64,000 bases of DNA, taken from Quercus robur (taxonomy: Eukaryota; Streptophyta; Magnoliopsida; Fagales; Fagaceae). Shown piece after piece: positions 1-12,151 of this stretch. The notes below the pieces were generated by a model, which was not told the origin of the DNA, ran no database searches, and worked only from the letters and a program-made list of their open reading frames with translations. Position 1 is the first letter of the stretch. Each line of letters starts with the position of its first letter. The stretch spans positions 3,348,001 to 3,412,000 of the forward strand of contig NC_065536.1 of the NCBI RefSeq assembly GCF_932294415.1. Direction: 5' to 3'. A program made the translations under genes and the position numbers.

Positions 1-3000
1 TCAGCATAAGACCCAAAGAGGTCAGAACCCATCCCAGCAATGTCTCCAACATTGTCACCCACATTGTCTGCAATAACCTAAAAGAAATAACATAACATTT
101 ATTCAAACTGACTAATAACGACTATACCGGGTAAGGATTCTGGAAAACATATGCCTCTAGAACTTTCGAAATTATTGCTTAAGGAAAGTATCAAAAATGG
201 AAATGAGAGGAGAAATCAAATGTGTTAGGAATCAAGAAAAAAAGCATGTTTACTCTTCACTTTTACACTAATATTTGATGAATTTGTCTGAGTTTCAAAA
301 TAAGTTTATAACCAAAAACTATGCATGTTAAAATCACATAATGCAAACCCGGTAATAAAGAGAGGAGAAAAATAGAAAATTACAGCTGGGTTACGTGGAT
401 CATCTTCAGGGATATTCCTCTCAACTTTTCCAACAAGGTCAGCACCAACATCAGCTGCTTTTGTGTAAATACCTCCCCCAACTCTTCCAAAAAGTGCCAT
501 TGAAGAACCTCCAAGTCCATAACCAGTAATAGATTCATAAAGCCCTTCCCAGTCATCCCCATAATACAGCTTAAATAAATTGATGGATACCCACAGCACC
601 AAAAGGCCATTGGCAGCAAGAAGGAAACCCATCACAGCACCAGAGCGAAAAGCTGTGATGAATGCCTTCCCAACACCCTTCCTCGCTTCTAGAGTGGTTC
701 TAGCATTGGCATAGGTGGCAATCTTCATGCCAAGAAAACCAGAAAGGACTGATGTAAGAGCACCAAGAAAGAATGCAATGGTGGTAAACAAGGCATTTGC
801 CAATGCTGGTTTACATATATTCCCGGTGTTGTAAGTGCAAGGTTCACTTTCGGTGCTGAAGCCTTTAACTGAACCAAGGAAGAGGAAGATGACAATGCCA
901 AATACAGCGGTGAAGATACCAAGGTATCTATACTCAGTAAACAGAAATGAGGTTGCCCCTGGGAACAAGAGACAGATAAAAGTTAGATTAAATACCACAG
1001 GATATAGTGACATTATCTATGCCAAGCAAAACTGAACACCAATTTTATACTCTTACAAGTTACAATAACTTGAAATTCACTTTTCATACTTTATTCTGCA
1101 TCTATCAATTACATCTGCATGTTACTTGAATGCATTAACATAAGAAGGGTCCAAACTCCAGAGTAAAGCATAATGCTAAAGAGAAAATTACAATAGCGAA
1201 TCAACATATCTCATATCATAAAATTACAGATCTTTCATGTGCGTTTTTTCTTTTTAGTTTTATTCACAAATGCCTCTCACTTGCATCTAGTTGTGTGCAT
1301 GGCTTTGTGCCTCTGTTATATGCATTAGTTGTGTTTTTCTGCCTATATAAGAACATCATGTCATTTGAAACTTGAATTTTAGAGAAGGAGAGAGAACCCC
1401 AAAAAATTTTAAAACTTGGGAGAAGACAACACTGTACCGTCATCATCTTTTGAACACTGACATAAAAAAGAAGACAAATTAGGAAATTTCCTCTTAAAAG
1501 GAATGTCTACCATTTCTAAGAAGTTTCTGGGGCCATCTCAGATATATCATCCTAATGAAAGTGTGTCCTGTTGAAATCTAGTCATTCTTGGCAATATGCA
1601 TTTCAAGCAAAGACAAAAAAGATTATTTAAGCATAGTGTTGCAATAGCATTTTCAAGACCATAGGAGCTGGAGTATATCATAGGGAGAAAATATAAGGTT
1701 TTAACAGACCATTGATATGAATGGTCTATGATTATCGTCACATTAGGTGGTTAGACAACTAACATGTGTAAAGGCCAACCATTCAGCTAGCCTAGCAAAG
1801 CACCCATAAGAGGAAGGGCATGAATTACTACGTAGAATACACACAGCAATACTGGATAGTGCAAAACTTACACACAAAATCTACAGGTTCAAAATGATGG
1901 ATTTAATCGCATACAACAGTGACAAATAAATTTGCCTGCTAATGGTAAACCAATCTAAAATATTGAAAAGCATTGAGTTCAACACACTTTGATTAATTTT
2001 CGAATTCAACCAAAAACAGGGAAGAAGAATTTTGAAAAAGCTGCCACTGAACAATATTTTCATAATTGGGATTTTCTTTGATAGAAGTAACTTGATGATT
2101 ATAGATCCCCTTTTAATTCTTGTTTCCAAATTTTCTTTTAAATTGTTTGTTGTGGGTTTTGACTTTTGATCTTTGCATGTGGTTGTTAAATGTTGCTTAG
2201 TCTCAATCATCAGTCCAACAAAAGTGACATATATGTGATGAAAGGGATAAAATTAGTTGATACTATTAGTTAGTTCTTAAAACTTGAATGAATCACTCAG
2301 TCCCAGAGGTTATTTACAGCAAGAACTCCTTTTGTGGATAAAAAAAACACAAGATCTATTTATATATAGACAATTCAAATAGTCATCTAATAAAGAGAAA
2401 GAAAAAAGAGAGGATAAGAGAGACAGAAGGTCAGAAGGTCAGAAATTTAAAACTTAATATGTCAGTCACTAAAAGCAACAATAAAACAAAAGAAAATTGC
2501 AAATAAGTGAATAGTAACAAATTCATGAGCACAGTAAGCATTCCTAGCAGATAAACCAGACAAGAAGAGAAAAAAATAAACAAATTAATACTTTAAAAAA
2601 ATAGATGTTCACGTATGAAACTACTCATCATCCTGAATAAAATAACAAAATTACACACTAAAAAATATAACACAAGGATATCTTTGGCCCATAAGATACA
2701 ACACAGAATGGAAAAGCAAATAAAAACTAGAAATCTCAATCATCAAAAGCTCCACCAAAACATCATAGTATCACACATGTACTAATAAGTGGGCAAATAA
2801 CAAAGTAAAACAAATTCACACGCAAGAGAGAGCAAGCTCACCAACAGATATGGCATTCTGAATTTCAGCACACTTGATGGAAACCTCAAGAGTGTCAACA
2901 CCTTCTTCAGTCTCTCCTTCATTAATCAACCTGTCTTTATACCCACTATAATCACCATAGCCACCTGAGACCTTGACCTTGGAGACCAAGAACCACTGAA

Positions 3001-3076
3001 ACAAAGCAAACCCAAGTCCAATGAAGGCAGCCACAGGTATCAGAATCTGTGTAAGTCCCTCACTCAGCACACCCAT
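1..3076 (-). CDS. AVP1-like: Type I vacuolar H+-translocating inorganic pyrophosphatase, 5' part (partial)
   Basis: Membrane pump that hydrolyses pyrophosphate to move protons into the vacuole. Exons on the minus strand: 2842-3076, 384-958 and 77-1, the last running off the window; about 295 N-terminal residues are visible of roughly 765 usual. Junctions are GT-AG and keep frame. Seen: a first membrane helix ([18 protein letters not shown]), the acidic cytosolic loop, several further helices, the pyrophosphate-binding signature [11 protein letters not shown] at about residues 248-258, and the following DNVGDNVGD in exon 3. These motifs are diagnostic of the family, and the plant sequence matches type I (AVP1) rather than AVP2. 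The start is ATG at 3076 (MGVLSEG); an in-frame TTG lies two codons upstream. Intron 1 (959-2841) is long and shows no gene. The K+-dependence residue lies outside the window. Confidence 0.95.
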
Positions 3077-3129
3077 TTTCAAAAATCAAAGCTCAAATGA
3101 TTTCTTGAGTTGTCTTAGCAAAAATGGCA

Positions 3130-5958
3130 AAAACCAATGCTGGGTTTTGAAGTACAGTCTCTGAGCAGAAACCTACAAACTTGGAAACTGCATTATCCTA
3201 AATTTTATCTCTATGGCCCTTCCCTGGCCTTTGGAATGTATTATGTATGGCACTATATGGCTTTGAATGGCAGTTGGGGACTCATGGAAAGATTCTACAC
3301 AAACTTGGATTTAGTAAACTGGTTGTTTTGATTAACAGTTAGGAGTTCTGTCACTGCAATCTTTATCCACTGGGCCAATAATTTGCTACTCATATAGATA
3401 GACAAGTCAGCATTAGATATATGTGATAAAGACAAAGCTAATAATTACTTCTCAATTAAGGCTTCACATGTCAACCAGAAATGCTGTCGATTTGTTGAAA
3501 CAATCAAGTAGTACTTTTTATTTTTTATATCAACGAAGTTTGGAGGAAAAATCAAGCACTTTGTCATACTACATTATTCTCTCTTTTGATAATTCATTAT
3601 CTTTCATTATCAAGGCATGCCTTTTAATATTTACATTCATCATTGTTCTTTAAATTCACGACTTATTTAATTTACTCGTGTGAATAGCGCAAAATCATTT
3701 TTACATAAGCCCATTGCTAACAACATTTTTACCTTAACAATAGTGTGAAGAAAGATAAATTTTGTGTCACTATAATTGTTGTTATTGAAAAGTGTTGGAT
3801 GTAAATGTAGTATATCTAGGAACACAATTTGGGAAAAAGGAGCAAGCCAATTTGGCTGGTGTGCAGGCGGGAGGCGATGCAACGTGCACGTGGGCATGTC
3901 CAAATAACCTCCTTTGGGCATGTTAACATGCTCTTAGCAGCCCCGTGTATGTGTGTGTATATATATGTATATATATTTTTTTTTTTCAATTTTTTATAAT
4001 AATTTTAAAAAAAAAATTGTCTTGCCAATTTATTTTTTAGGAAAGTATGTCATGTCAGTCAATAGTCCTAACTAACACGATTTCCTTTTTCATTTTCTGA
4101 TATCATATCAAAATGAAACATTTAAATTCTTTTTAATATGCAAGATTAAGACGATAGTTATTTAAGAAATTAAAACTTACCGGTTGATGTGGTGACCTCT
4201 CTAAAATTCAGAGAGCTGGCTAAAACTATCGCTGCCTCTTGAGGAGAATTACAAATTAAGCTACTAGTCTCTTCTTTATTCCAACTCATAATTTTTTTTT
4301 TTTTTTAAATGTGGCAATGTCAGGGTTTGAGTGTTCATTACGTTTATCTCACTTTGCTTAGCCCTTAATTATGTTGCCTAGTTCAAATCCAGGCGAGATG
4401 TGGAAATTTTTAATTGAAATTAATAAGTACACAAATTTGAATAAACTTTCCCATCTTCTTAAATTATTACTGCAAAGTTCAAAGTTTCTTTAATAATATA
4501 TGCATGTGTTCAAACTTCAAAACATTTTGTCAACTAAATAGTGAATACCATTCAATTTTTTTTTTTTTTAAATTGGTTTCATATTTCATCAAAATCCACT
4601 GTTGAATTCCAAACTATATGAAACTTTGAGAAGTTCATCAAGTTTAGGTATCATTAGACTAAATGATATGTCATTATATGTTTTCAATTCACATACAAAT
4701 TTATTTAGCAAATATGAAATCAAATTGCACTAAAGAAAGGTCAATCAAGAAATCCCTCCCACCAACCCCACCTACCATTAAATTAATATGTCCACATGAT
4801 TTTGTTTACTTTTCTTTTTTATTTCTCTTTCTTTTTTAATTTTAGCAATGAATATTTCACACGCGTAAAGATTATTATTGTAGCTTCTTCATAGTCAAGG
4901 AAATGCAAATCCAAAAAACCCACCACGTTTATCGCAGTTTATTCTAAGTTATCCAACTCAACTAACCACATTAAAGTCATTGCCTTTTAAAAAAAATATA
5001 TTTATATATATCTTTCTTTCAAACTTTCCAAAAAACAAAAACTGTCAAAGTAATTAATGTGTAATAGATTAGCTTGACACAGCAATCATGCCCCATTTGC
5101 AGGCACTTCTGAATGTACCAATTAGATAATTCCACAATAATGAATTAGACTCGTATTTCATTAAAAAAAACAAACAATTCTTTTTTTGCTGAATTAAAAT
5201 GAAATTCTTTACATTTTTTTTTCCAAACGTAATATAGATAAGAGATAACTAAGAGCAAACGAGCACATAATGTAATTTCAGAAAAAAAAAAAAAATTTAA
5301 TGGTATTTATCTTTAGGAAATGAGGTTTATTTTATGGGAAAATTAATGAACAATGATCATTTTAATATTTTATGCTAATAGGCATATAGGTATTTTAAAA
5401 TAAAAATTTATAAAATTGCCTCCTATATAGAAGATTATAAACATCAAAATTTTTGAATGTTGTCTAGGTCACTATTGGTGTACCATCATTTAATAATAAT
5501 AATAATAATGTTTTGCATGGTATCTATTTGGCAGGTGTAGCTATAAGGGCAACTATCTTCCTCCTCCCACCCCCAAAAAAATAAATAAATAAATAAAAAT
5601 TAGGTCAAAAGTCCATTACTTTGATATGTCATAACTCGCAACTTCGTATTTAATGTAAATGTGTTTTCTTTTTCCTTGAAAATGACCCTGAAAAAACAAC
5701 GATATATTGTACCATTTTTAATGTATACTGTCTTCTGTTTAGGAGTATTTATCTCCAGAATTTGAAATCCCTCCTTTCTCCTCTCCCTTTCCCTTTCTCA
5801 TTTTGTTTAGATTTTTGACAAAATGTGGACTGAATATAGAAAAGGTTCAAATGCATTAATTTTTCAAAATGTATACAACCAAACTCAAATTTTTGTTAAA
5901 AAAAAAATGTAATTCCTTTTTGTTTTACAACACATTGAGAGAGAGTGAAATTCCAATT
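3130..5958. other. Intergenic AT-rich DNA upstream of the H+-pyrophosphatase gene
   Basis: No convincing gene. Short ORFs here have no recognisable protein features. Positions about 4600-5100 resemble 16900-17780 (see findings), so part of this is an old duplicated segment. The first few hundred bases upstream of 3076 should hold the pump promoter, but I see no clear TATA box. Confidence 0.6.

Positions 5959-5959
<1 letters not shown>

Positions 5960-5990
<31 letters not shown>
5960..5990. repeat. (TA)n microsatellite
   Basis: About 15 uninterrupted TA units at the left edge of the Helitron-like cluster. Confidence 0.9.
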
Positions 5991-5993
<3 letters not shown>

Positions 5994-6238
5994 CAATTAA
6001 ATTCTAAATTGGAGTTTAATTTTGCGTCACGTGTCTTATCTAATTTTTAAATTTGTGTGTCAAGTGAATTATTAGGTACAAATTAAAATCAAAGAGTCTA
6101 AATTCAATTAGATTCTAAATTGAAGTTCAATTTTACGCCATGTATCCCATCTAATTTTTTAATTTTTGTGACATGTGAATTATAGGGTGCCAAAAAAAAA
6201 AAAAAAAGAGAGTCTAGATCTAATTAGATTCTAAATTT

Positions 6239-6273
<35 letters not shown>

Positions 6274-6343
6274 GTATGTATATGTAGGTAATTGTGATTG
6301 TTTTTAAATGTATTCATGCATGTGCACGGGATTAAAACACTAG
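5991..6343 (+). mobile_element. Helitron-like unit 1 (left edge uncertain)
   Basis: AT-rich non-coding unit with the recurring pieces of this local family (AATTAGATTCTAAATT, then a CCATGT or CACGTGTC block). It ends GCACGGGATTAAAACACTAG followed by T, the CTRR-T end expected of a Helitron. A (TA)n/(TATG)n tract lies inside at 6238-6282. The left boundary is a guess. Confidence 0.4.
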
Positions 6344-6629
6344 TCTATATCTATATATATACAATAATAGATGAAATTTAGAGAAACTCAAATTAGAATT
6401 CCAAATTAGAGTTCAAATTTTACGCCATGTGTCTTAAATTATTTATTTTTAAATTTATTTCTTAATTTTAGAATCAAATGTGAGACCACATAATAAATAT
6501 TCATCCAAGTGAGTTATTAAGTACAAAAACCAAAGAGTCTAGAATAAATGAATTGTAAAAAAAAAAAAAAAAATGCTTCCAAATAATTTTAAATATAAAT
6601 GATTATCAATAGTATTTAAATTGTATATA

Positions 6630-7203
6630 TGTACGGCACCGAGGTACCCAGATCCAATTGGGCCTTGGATTCAGGCCCAGCAGCACGGCCCACATCTCTA
6701 ACCTTTTTCTACTCAACCCTCACAAACTACAAGCCCAAGTTTCATCACCCGACAATTGCTCGGCAAAACGTTCCCAAATAATAAAGAAAGACTAACGCCC
6801 GAACACACCAGAGAATGCTTAGCAGTTCCTAGGAAACATCACTACCGAGCATTCCTACTTGAGTTGGAACCAAGTTCCAAGGCCACATTCGCCACATCCC
6901 ACACCCACCTAACCACCCACTTACAATTGATGATATTGGACCCCCAATTGCACTAACTATAGTTGTAATCATGGTCCACTAATCCAAAGCTATAAATATG
7001 AGAAGATGGAAAGGGAAAAGGTTGTTGAAAGGTTAACAAAAAATTGAGAGTAGAGAGAAACAGTGATTCAAAAAGAGAGAGGAGTATCTACGTTGAGTCT
7101 TTGTGTCGAGAACGACCAAAGTAGGAAATCCTAAACCCACCTTACAAGTAAGTTGTGAGCCCAAGTGAGGTCAGGCCCAACAATCTCACTTCCAGCGTGC
7201 ACA
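6630..7203 (+). mobile_element. Solo LTR, family 1 (574 bp)
   Basis: Begins TGTACGGCACC and ends CGTGCACA. It matches the reverse copy at 34186-34796 in order and sequence, which fixes both ends. A TATAAATA box lies near 6990 in this orientation. Flanks are ATATA and GTATA, an imperfect 5-bp target duplication in TA-rich DNA. No internal region, so a recombined solo LTR. ORFs inside are not genes. Confidence 0.75.
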
Positions 7204-7269
7204 GTATATATAAGAATTATATTATACATCTTATTGTATATCTTTAAGTATATCAATGCACATGCATGG

Positions 7270-8048
7270 TGTAGGGATAAAAGGCCCAAAACCATGTGTT
7301 GGGCCTTGAGCTTTGTCCAAGGACATTGATAAGTCTGAGGAGGAACAAATAGTTGTTAGATGTTCCTAGTTAAAGTCTCATATATAGGGAACGAATGAAA
7401 GGTGGTCCGAGGAGGAACTCCTCCTCGGATATGATGAATATAGTTCAAGGTACGTACTCCAACAATTAGAGTGATCCTCCAAGAAACTCCAATGATAGGG
7501 ATATGCCTCATGAACATAAGAGAAGGAAGGAAACCTAAAAATATCTAAGGGAAAGCTGTCATCACCGCATTAAATGCACTGCAGCTACTTTTCTGGTCAT
7601 ATTTATATGGAGAAGACCTTTGAACAGTATTACATTAGCTACCACAACTCACAGAAACCCAGAGAGAGTGTCTGATGGGACAGGTACTCAAGTAAAGGTT
7701 CAGATGATCAACAAATGTAGGATGAAGATGGTCCAAAGGAGGATATATAATGTGAAAAACCCTTCATGGAGAAGGGATCGAAAAAATAGAGATAAAACAC
7801 TGTAGCAATCTAAATTATCTTTGTATCCATCTGTGGTTAATTTATACAAGAGGGATCTCCTCAGACTGAAAGGATATTCAGATCAAAATCTCTTATTTGT
7901 GTTTGACTGTCATTCGAATCAAAACTATCCATTGTTCAATTCATTAGGGCCTAGTTCTTCGACCCACTCTCTACAAATTTATTATATTGAGCTTATTAGG
8001 CCAATATCCCATACGTATTGAGCTTAGACTGTAAATCAAGACCCTACA
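7270..8048. mobile_element. Solo LTR, family 2 (779 bp) with CATGG target duplication
   Basis: Begins TGTAGGGATAAAAGGCCC and ends AAGACCCTACA, flanked on both sides by CATGG (7265-7269 and 8049-8053). It sits in the last 20 bases of Helitron-like unit 2, separating the tail GCACATGCATGG from AGTTACAAACTAG. No internal domain; short ORFs inside are fortuitous. Confidence 0.8.
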
Positions 8049-8066
8049 CATGGAGTTACAAACTAG

Positions 8067-9282
8067 TAATAATAATAGGTGAAATTGAGAGAAACTCAAA
8101 TTAGAATTCCAAATTAGAGTTTCAATTTTACGCCATGTGTCTTAAATTACTTATTCTTAAAGAGTTTGATTTTTTAATTTTAGAATTAAATGTGAGACCA
8201 CATAATAAATATTCATCCAAATGAGTTATTAAGTACAAAAACCAAATAGTCTAAAATAAATCAATCATTAAAAAAAAAAAGTGTTTCACAATAATTTATA
8301 TAGGGACTGAATTTGGATTGGACCTAGTATAAGATTGAGTTTCAGCCCAATAAGCCCAAACAATGAATTTGTAGAGTATGGATGAAAGAACTATATCTAC
8401 TCCAGAAGAAAGACAATAAAAGTTGGTGAATTAAGGTTGTTGAACATAAGTAAAATGAGAAAATCTGTTCTCGGCACTGCCTGAGGAGCTTATGTTATAA
8501 TATTTTGTTGATGAATAAAGTCCCAAGAGTTCACAATGTTATTACAAAGATTTCTTTTTTTTTTTTTTTTCTCGTGATCCTCCTTTTTTAGGTCACCTTC
8601 CCATGCTATATATTACAATCTTGATATCATCCCTACCATACACATGTAGACTGGATTCTAGGAACTCTTTCTTATCCCATCCAACACCTCCCAGAACCAT
8701 CAACTAGTAACTGTAAGGTTGCTTGATCACTGTTCAGGTATCACCTCCACATTAATGCGGCCAGAGAGTTGGTTGAAAAGTATTTAATGCGAAGGTAGCA
8801 GCTTTTGAAGATATTTGTTGCCACCTTTTGCTCATCCCTTATCCAATGCTCGACTCTTAGTTGTGATGCAACCTTGAAAGATGCCTGGGATGATAAGACA
8901 TTCTTATTGACCTCGGATCTCCGTTTCCGAGATGAATTTTCTCCTTGGATGTATTTTGGACTATCACATACAATCTTTACTTCTTCTTTTTATACCATTC
9001 CCATTATAACCTTATTAAACCATCCTCGGATTGAGCCACAGGCCCAATTCATACAGCTTTAATATTACCTTCTAGATAGTTGGCCCCCACAATTAAAAAA
9101 AAAAAAAAAATGAACAATTTACATTTTATACGTAATAATATCCTTACAATTTTTTTTAAAGAGTTAACAAAATATAAAAATTACTATCAATAGTATTTAA
9201 ATTATATATATAGGAATTATATTATGCATCTTATTGTATATCTTTAGGTGTATTCATGTATATGCATGGGGTTACAAGCTAG
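8067..9282 (+). mobile_element. Helitron-like unit 3, interrupted by a solo LTR
   Basis: Begins TAATAATAATAGGTGAAATT right after the CTAG of unit 2 and ends GGGGTTACAAGCTAG at 9282 followed by T. Same body as unit 2. The solo LTR at 8299-9091 splits it. Confidence 0.6.
8299..9091 (-). mobile_element. Solo LTR, family 3 (about 793 bp)
   Basis: Begins TATAGGGACTGAATTTGG and ends GTTGGCCCCCACA. It is collinear with the better preserved copy at 32132-32929. Flanks ATTTA and ATTAA form an imperfect target duplication. Minus orientation is inferred from the match of its left end to the 3' end of LTRs B and C. It is older than the 32-kb copy, having lost the first G of TGTA. Confidence 0.7.
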
Positions 9283-9617
9283 TTTATATATATAATAATA
9301 GGTGAGGGTGAGAGAAACTCAAATTAGAGTTCAAAATTAGAATTTCAATTTTGCACCATGTGTTCTAAATTATTTATTCTTAAAGAGTTTTATTTCTTAA
9401 TTTTAGAATCAAATGTGGTACTACATCATAAATATTCATTCAAATAAGTTATTAAGTACAAAAACCAAAGAGTCTAGAATAAATGAATCGTAAAAAAAAT
9501 AATAATAAAAAGTGCTTCACAATAATAAATAAATAAATAAACATGGATAATTTACATTTTATACCTAATAATATCCTTACGAAATTTTTTAAAAAGTTAA
9601 CAAAATATAAAAATGAC

Positions 9618-10394
9618 TGTGGGGCCCAATAATTTATGGGTCAGGTCCATTTGCTCGTGGGAAGTCCAAAGGCCCAAGCCGAAGAAAGCTACGGCCCAAG
9701 CTCAATAACATAAAGCCCAAACGGTCCGGAGATGTTGCCGAGGACAGTTCAGTCCTCGGCAGACCCAAAATTCCACCGAAGAAGAGGGGCAAAAACGGTC
9801 TAGGACCAGACTGGAAAGGAGATCTAAAATATCTCGGGACAGCTGCCCTTATTACCCTTCCCAGATAAGACTCTACATCCAGCAGAGCCGGATTCTTCGG
9901 CTTTATCAACCATCCCCAACAATTCTGGGATTAGACTGACGGGACAAATATCAGTCTCGTAAAAGTTGACCCTACACGTGGACGAAGGATAGCAAACGTA
10001 GGCTAGTATAAAAGAGAAAGTAAGTAATCTGGAGAAGAGGAGGGGGGGGGGGATCCCATCTCGCCTGGGAGGAAAAACTCCAGGGATGAGAATGCCCGGA
10101 TAATATATGTACACCACCACAAAAAACCCCACCGCCGGGTAACCGGGGAAAGGCATTAGTGCTCCTCGGACAGGATCCGAGGAGTCCAATCCTTCAGGTT
10201 ATGAAGTTGTAGGGCTTGGATATCCATACTGAAGCCCTTTCTTACCTGAGTTCCCCTAAGATCTGGCCTGGACCAACGCCCCGTGACCAAAACGATAGCC
10301 TTTTAAACCCACTCTCTATAAATCGTATTGTGAGGGATCTTTCATGTACGAGCCCAACATCATTATTGGGCCGTCTAGAAATCGTGCCCCTACA
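9618..10394 (+). repeat. 5' LTR of element A
   Basis: TGTGGGGCCCAATAA...GCCCCTACA, 777 bp. A promoter-like TATAAAAG lies at 10007, about 35 bases after a CTACACGTGGAC G-box. Several TCCGAGGA and TCCTCGGA motifs occur. The ORFs inside recur unchanged in the 3' LTR and are not genes. Confidence 0.92.
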
Positions 10395-10396
10395 AT

Positions 10397-10412
10397 TGGC
10401 GCCGTCTGTGGG
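10397..10412 (+). other. Primer-binding site of element A
   Basis: TGGCGCCGTCTGTGGG, two bases after the 5' LTR. Its first nine bases fit the 3' end of plant tRNA-Asp, the usual primer for TGGCGCC sites; beyond that the match fails. The same site is present in elements B and C. Confidence 0.8.
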
Positions 10413-10649
10413 AAAGGCTTGCGCGTTGGCACAGGTGGCGCATGAGTCAACTCTCTAGCAAGCAGAGATTCGCGAGTTTTTCCTCATCTCCGGTGACCTG
10501 CAGTTGTCGCTCTGATATAAACTTGTGCCAGGGCTTACATCCTGTAGTGCCAACGGCACGGGCAGCTCTAGGGGCTTCCGACCTCAAGTCAGCTCTCCCC
10601 GTCATGGTCAAGGGGCTGACCTGCGAAAAAAGCAAATAAATACTCAAAA

Positions 10650-10806
10650 AAGTTTTGGACAGAACCAAGGCCTTGCATGGTCCTCGGACTCAAGCCTATG
10701 GGGAAACCAAGTACACAAAAGAAAAAACATAAGTTTTGGACAGAACCAAGGCCTTGCATGGTCCTCGGACTCAAGCCTATGGGGAAACCAAGTACACAAA
10801 AGCACA
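10650..10806 (+). repeat. Two 81-bp array monomers near the PBS of element A
   Basis: Two near-identical copies (TTTTGGACAG at 10653 and 10734) of the monomer that forms the main array at 12.15-13.67 kb, from which they are separated by the 11-kb antisense cassette. Confidence 0.9.
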
Positions 10807-11089
10807 ATCGGAGTTCCCTACTTCCCAGTCAACTGCTCGGATTGATTATTTAGAGATTATCAGTCTCGGACGGTATTCACGCGCTTATCACAGAATATTC
10901 AACTGTTACCCCGGTTAGTTTCCTAAGTTTGATTTACTATGAATTATCGTCATAATACCTGGTAGTATTGGTAAATTAGAATTAGTTAGATTATGTTTCA
11001 AGGTATCCTGCTCTATATATCCTTGAAGAAACACACACATGGAGCACACCCATTCACAAAGTAGTGTTGCCAAAAGATCAGTACTTAAA

Positions 11090-11830
11090 ACATGTAAATA
11101 AATTTCTATTTTTACTAAAACAAAGAAGTAGTACAGCGTACAATGAAAAGCTGGAATCAGCTTATGTCAGAGCTCACTACATAATTGAGTAAGAAGATAC
11201 AAAAAAAAAAAAAGATAAAGCCGAGGAGCAGTACAGACGAGAGGTTGGCTTCTGAAGCTAACCACATAATCAAAAAAAAAGATACAAGAGAATAAAACAA
11301 AGCCGAGGAGGTGGCACAGAAGAGAGGTTGGCTACTACTTCAAGACCTCGTTCTTCCTCAGTGCTTTTACATGCCCATAACTCAGGCAGCAAGAGAACCC
11401 AACTTGAGCCTGACACCGCTGAAGGAAAGGTGCAGGGAGCTGGAAGTTGAGGAGCTTTCTCCAAATATTTGCCTGCGACAAGGCAGAGGCGCTGATGGCG
11501 GAGAATCTTTCTTCTGACACACCAAAATTCTGGCATGAACAGAACCTGCTTCGGATTTTGACTAAAAGAGGGAGAGACACCCTTTCCCCTCGGTCGAAAT
11601 GGAGTATTCTCTTGAACTTATGCTTCCTGTGCCCATACCTCACTATTTTGAGTCTCAGGAGGACACGGCGCTTCTGTGGCGGAGAGAGTTCCTTCTTCCC
11701 AACCCTCGCCTCAAACATGTTATGCTAAGGGAGGACAGCACTGAATATAGGAGCTGTGATTTGGGAGGAAGCTGAAGGAGTTATGTGTAGGTAAAGCAAC
11801 TGTCTCTCCCATTTATTTAAGAGAATAAGG
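11090..11830 (-). other. Antisense cassette A2 in element A (ORF 11718-11335)
   Basis: On the strand opposite to the element: an AAATAAAT stretch near 11815, then at 11718 an ATG starting a 127-residue ORF (MFEARVGKKELSPPQKRR..., later KIRSRFCSCQNFG), ending at 11335. Then a conserved CATTGTACGCTGTACTACTT and AGTAAAAATAG at about 11140-11095. Cassette C2 of element C has the same order and clear sequence identity, with ORF start MLKTRVGNKEL and the same KIRSRFCSC. I recognise no protein family and no membrane or signal segment. Whether it is transcribed or translated is unknown; identity may simply reflect shared DNA descent. Confidence 0.5.
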
Positions 11831-12151
11831 TGGTGGCATTTAATTCACGCAGCATCCCAAGGGACGCTACAGACAAAATGGCTCTGGCTCAATTTCCGAC
11901 GCCAACTGCAACCACAAGATTAAAGGAGCCTCGTAAAGGCGCACCTCGAACACTGGGACGCAAAGGAGTACCGTGTGGCCAAAGACAACAGAAATACCTC
12001 TTAACTTGTGGGCCTAGTGAATTCGCGGCCCAGGCCCGTTCTGCATGAGGGCCCCGGGATTATGGCCCACGCCGAGGAATAACCATTGCCGAGGATAACG
12101 TCCTGCTCGGCGCCTCGTGAAATACCTAGGAAAAGGGAGAAACTGAACTCA

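Larger units (their letters stand above)
6344..8066 (+). mobile_element. Helitron-like unit 2, interrupted by two solo LTRs
   Basis: Starts TCTATATC, with AATAATAGATGAAAT soon after, directly behind the CTAG of unit 1. It ends GGAGTTACAAACTAG at 8066 followed by T. The body shares the GAGAAACTCAAATTAG start and the ATTTAAATTRTATATA block with units 3, 4 and the reverse copy at 23.5-28.5 kb. Solo LTRs at 6630-7203 and 7270-8048 split it. No coding capacity, so a non-autonomous Helitron is inferred from the TC...CTAG ends and the absence of inverted repeats. Confidence 0.6.

Noticed and set aside
9634..10458. ORFs in and around LTR A that could look like a gag start
   Set aside because: They recur in the 3' LTR, cross LTR borders and show no zinc-knuckle, protease or capsid features.
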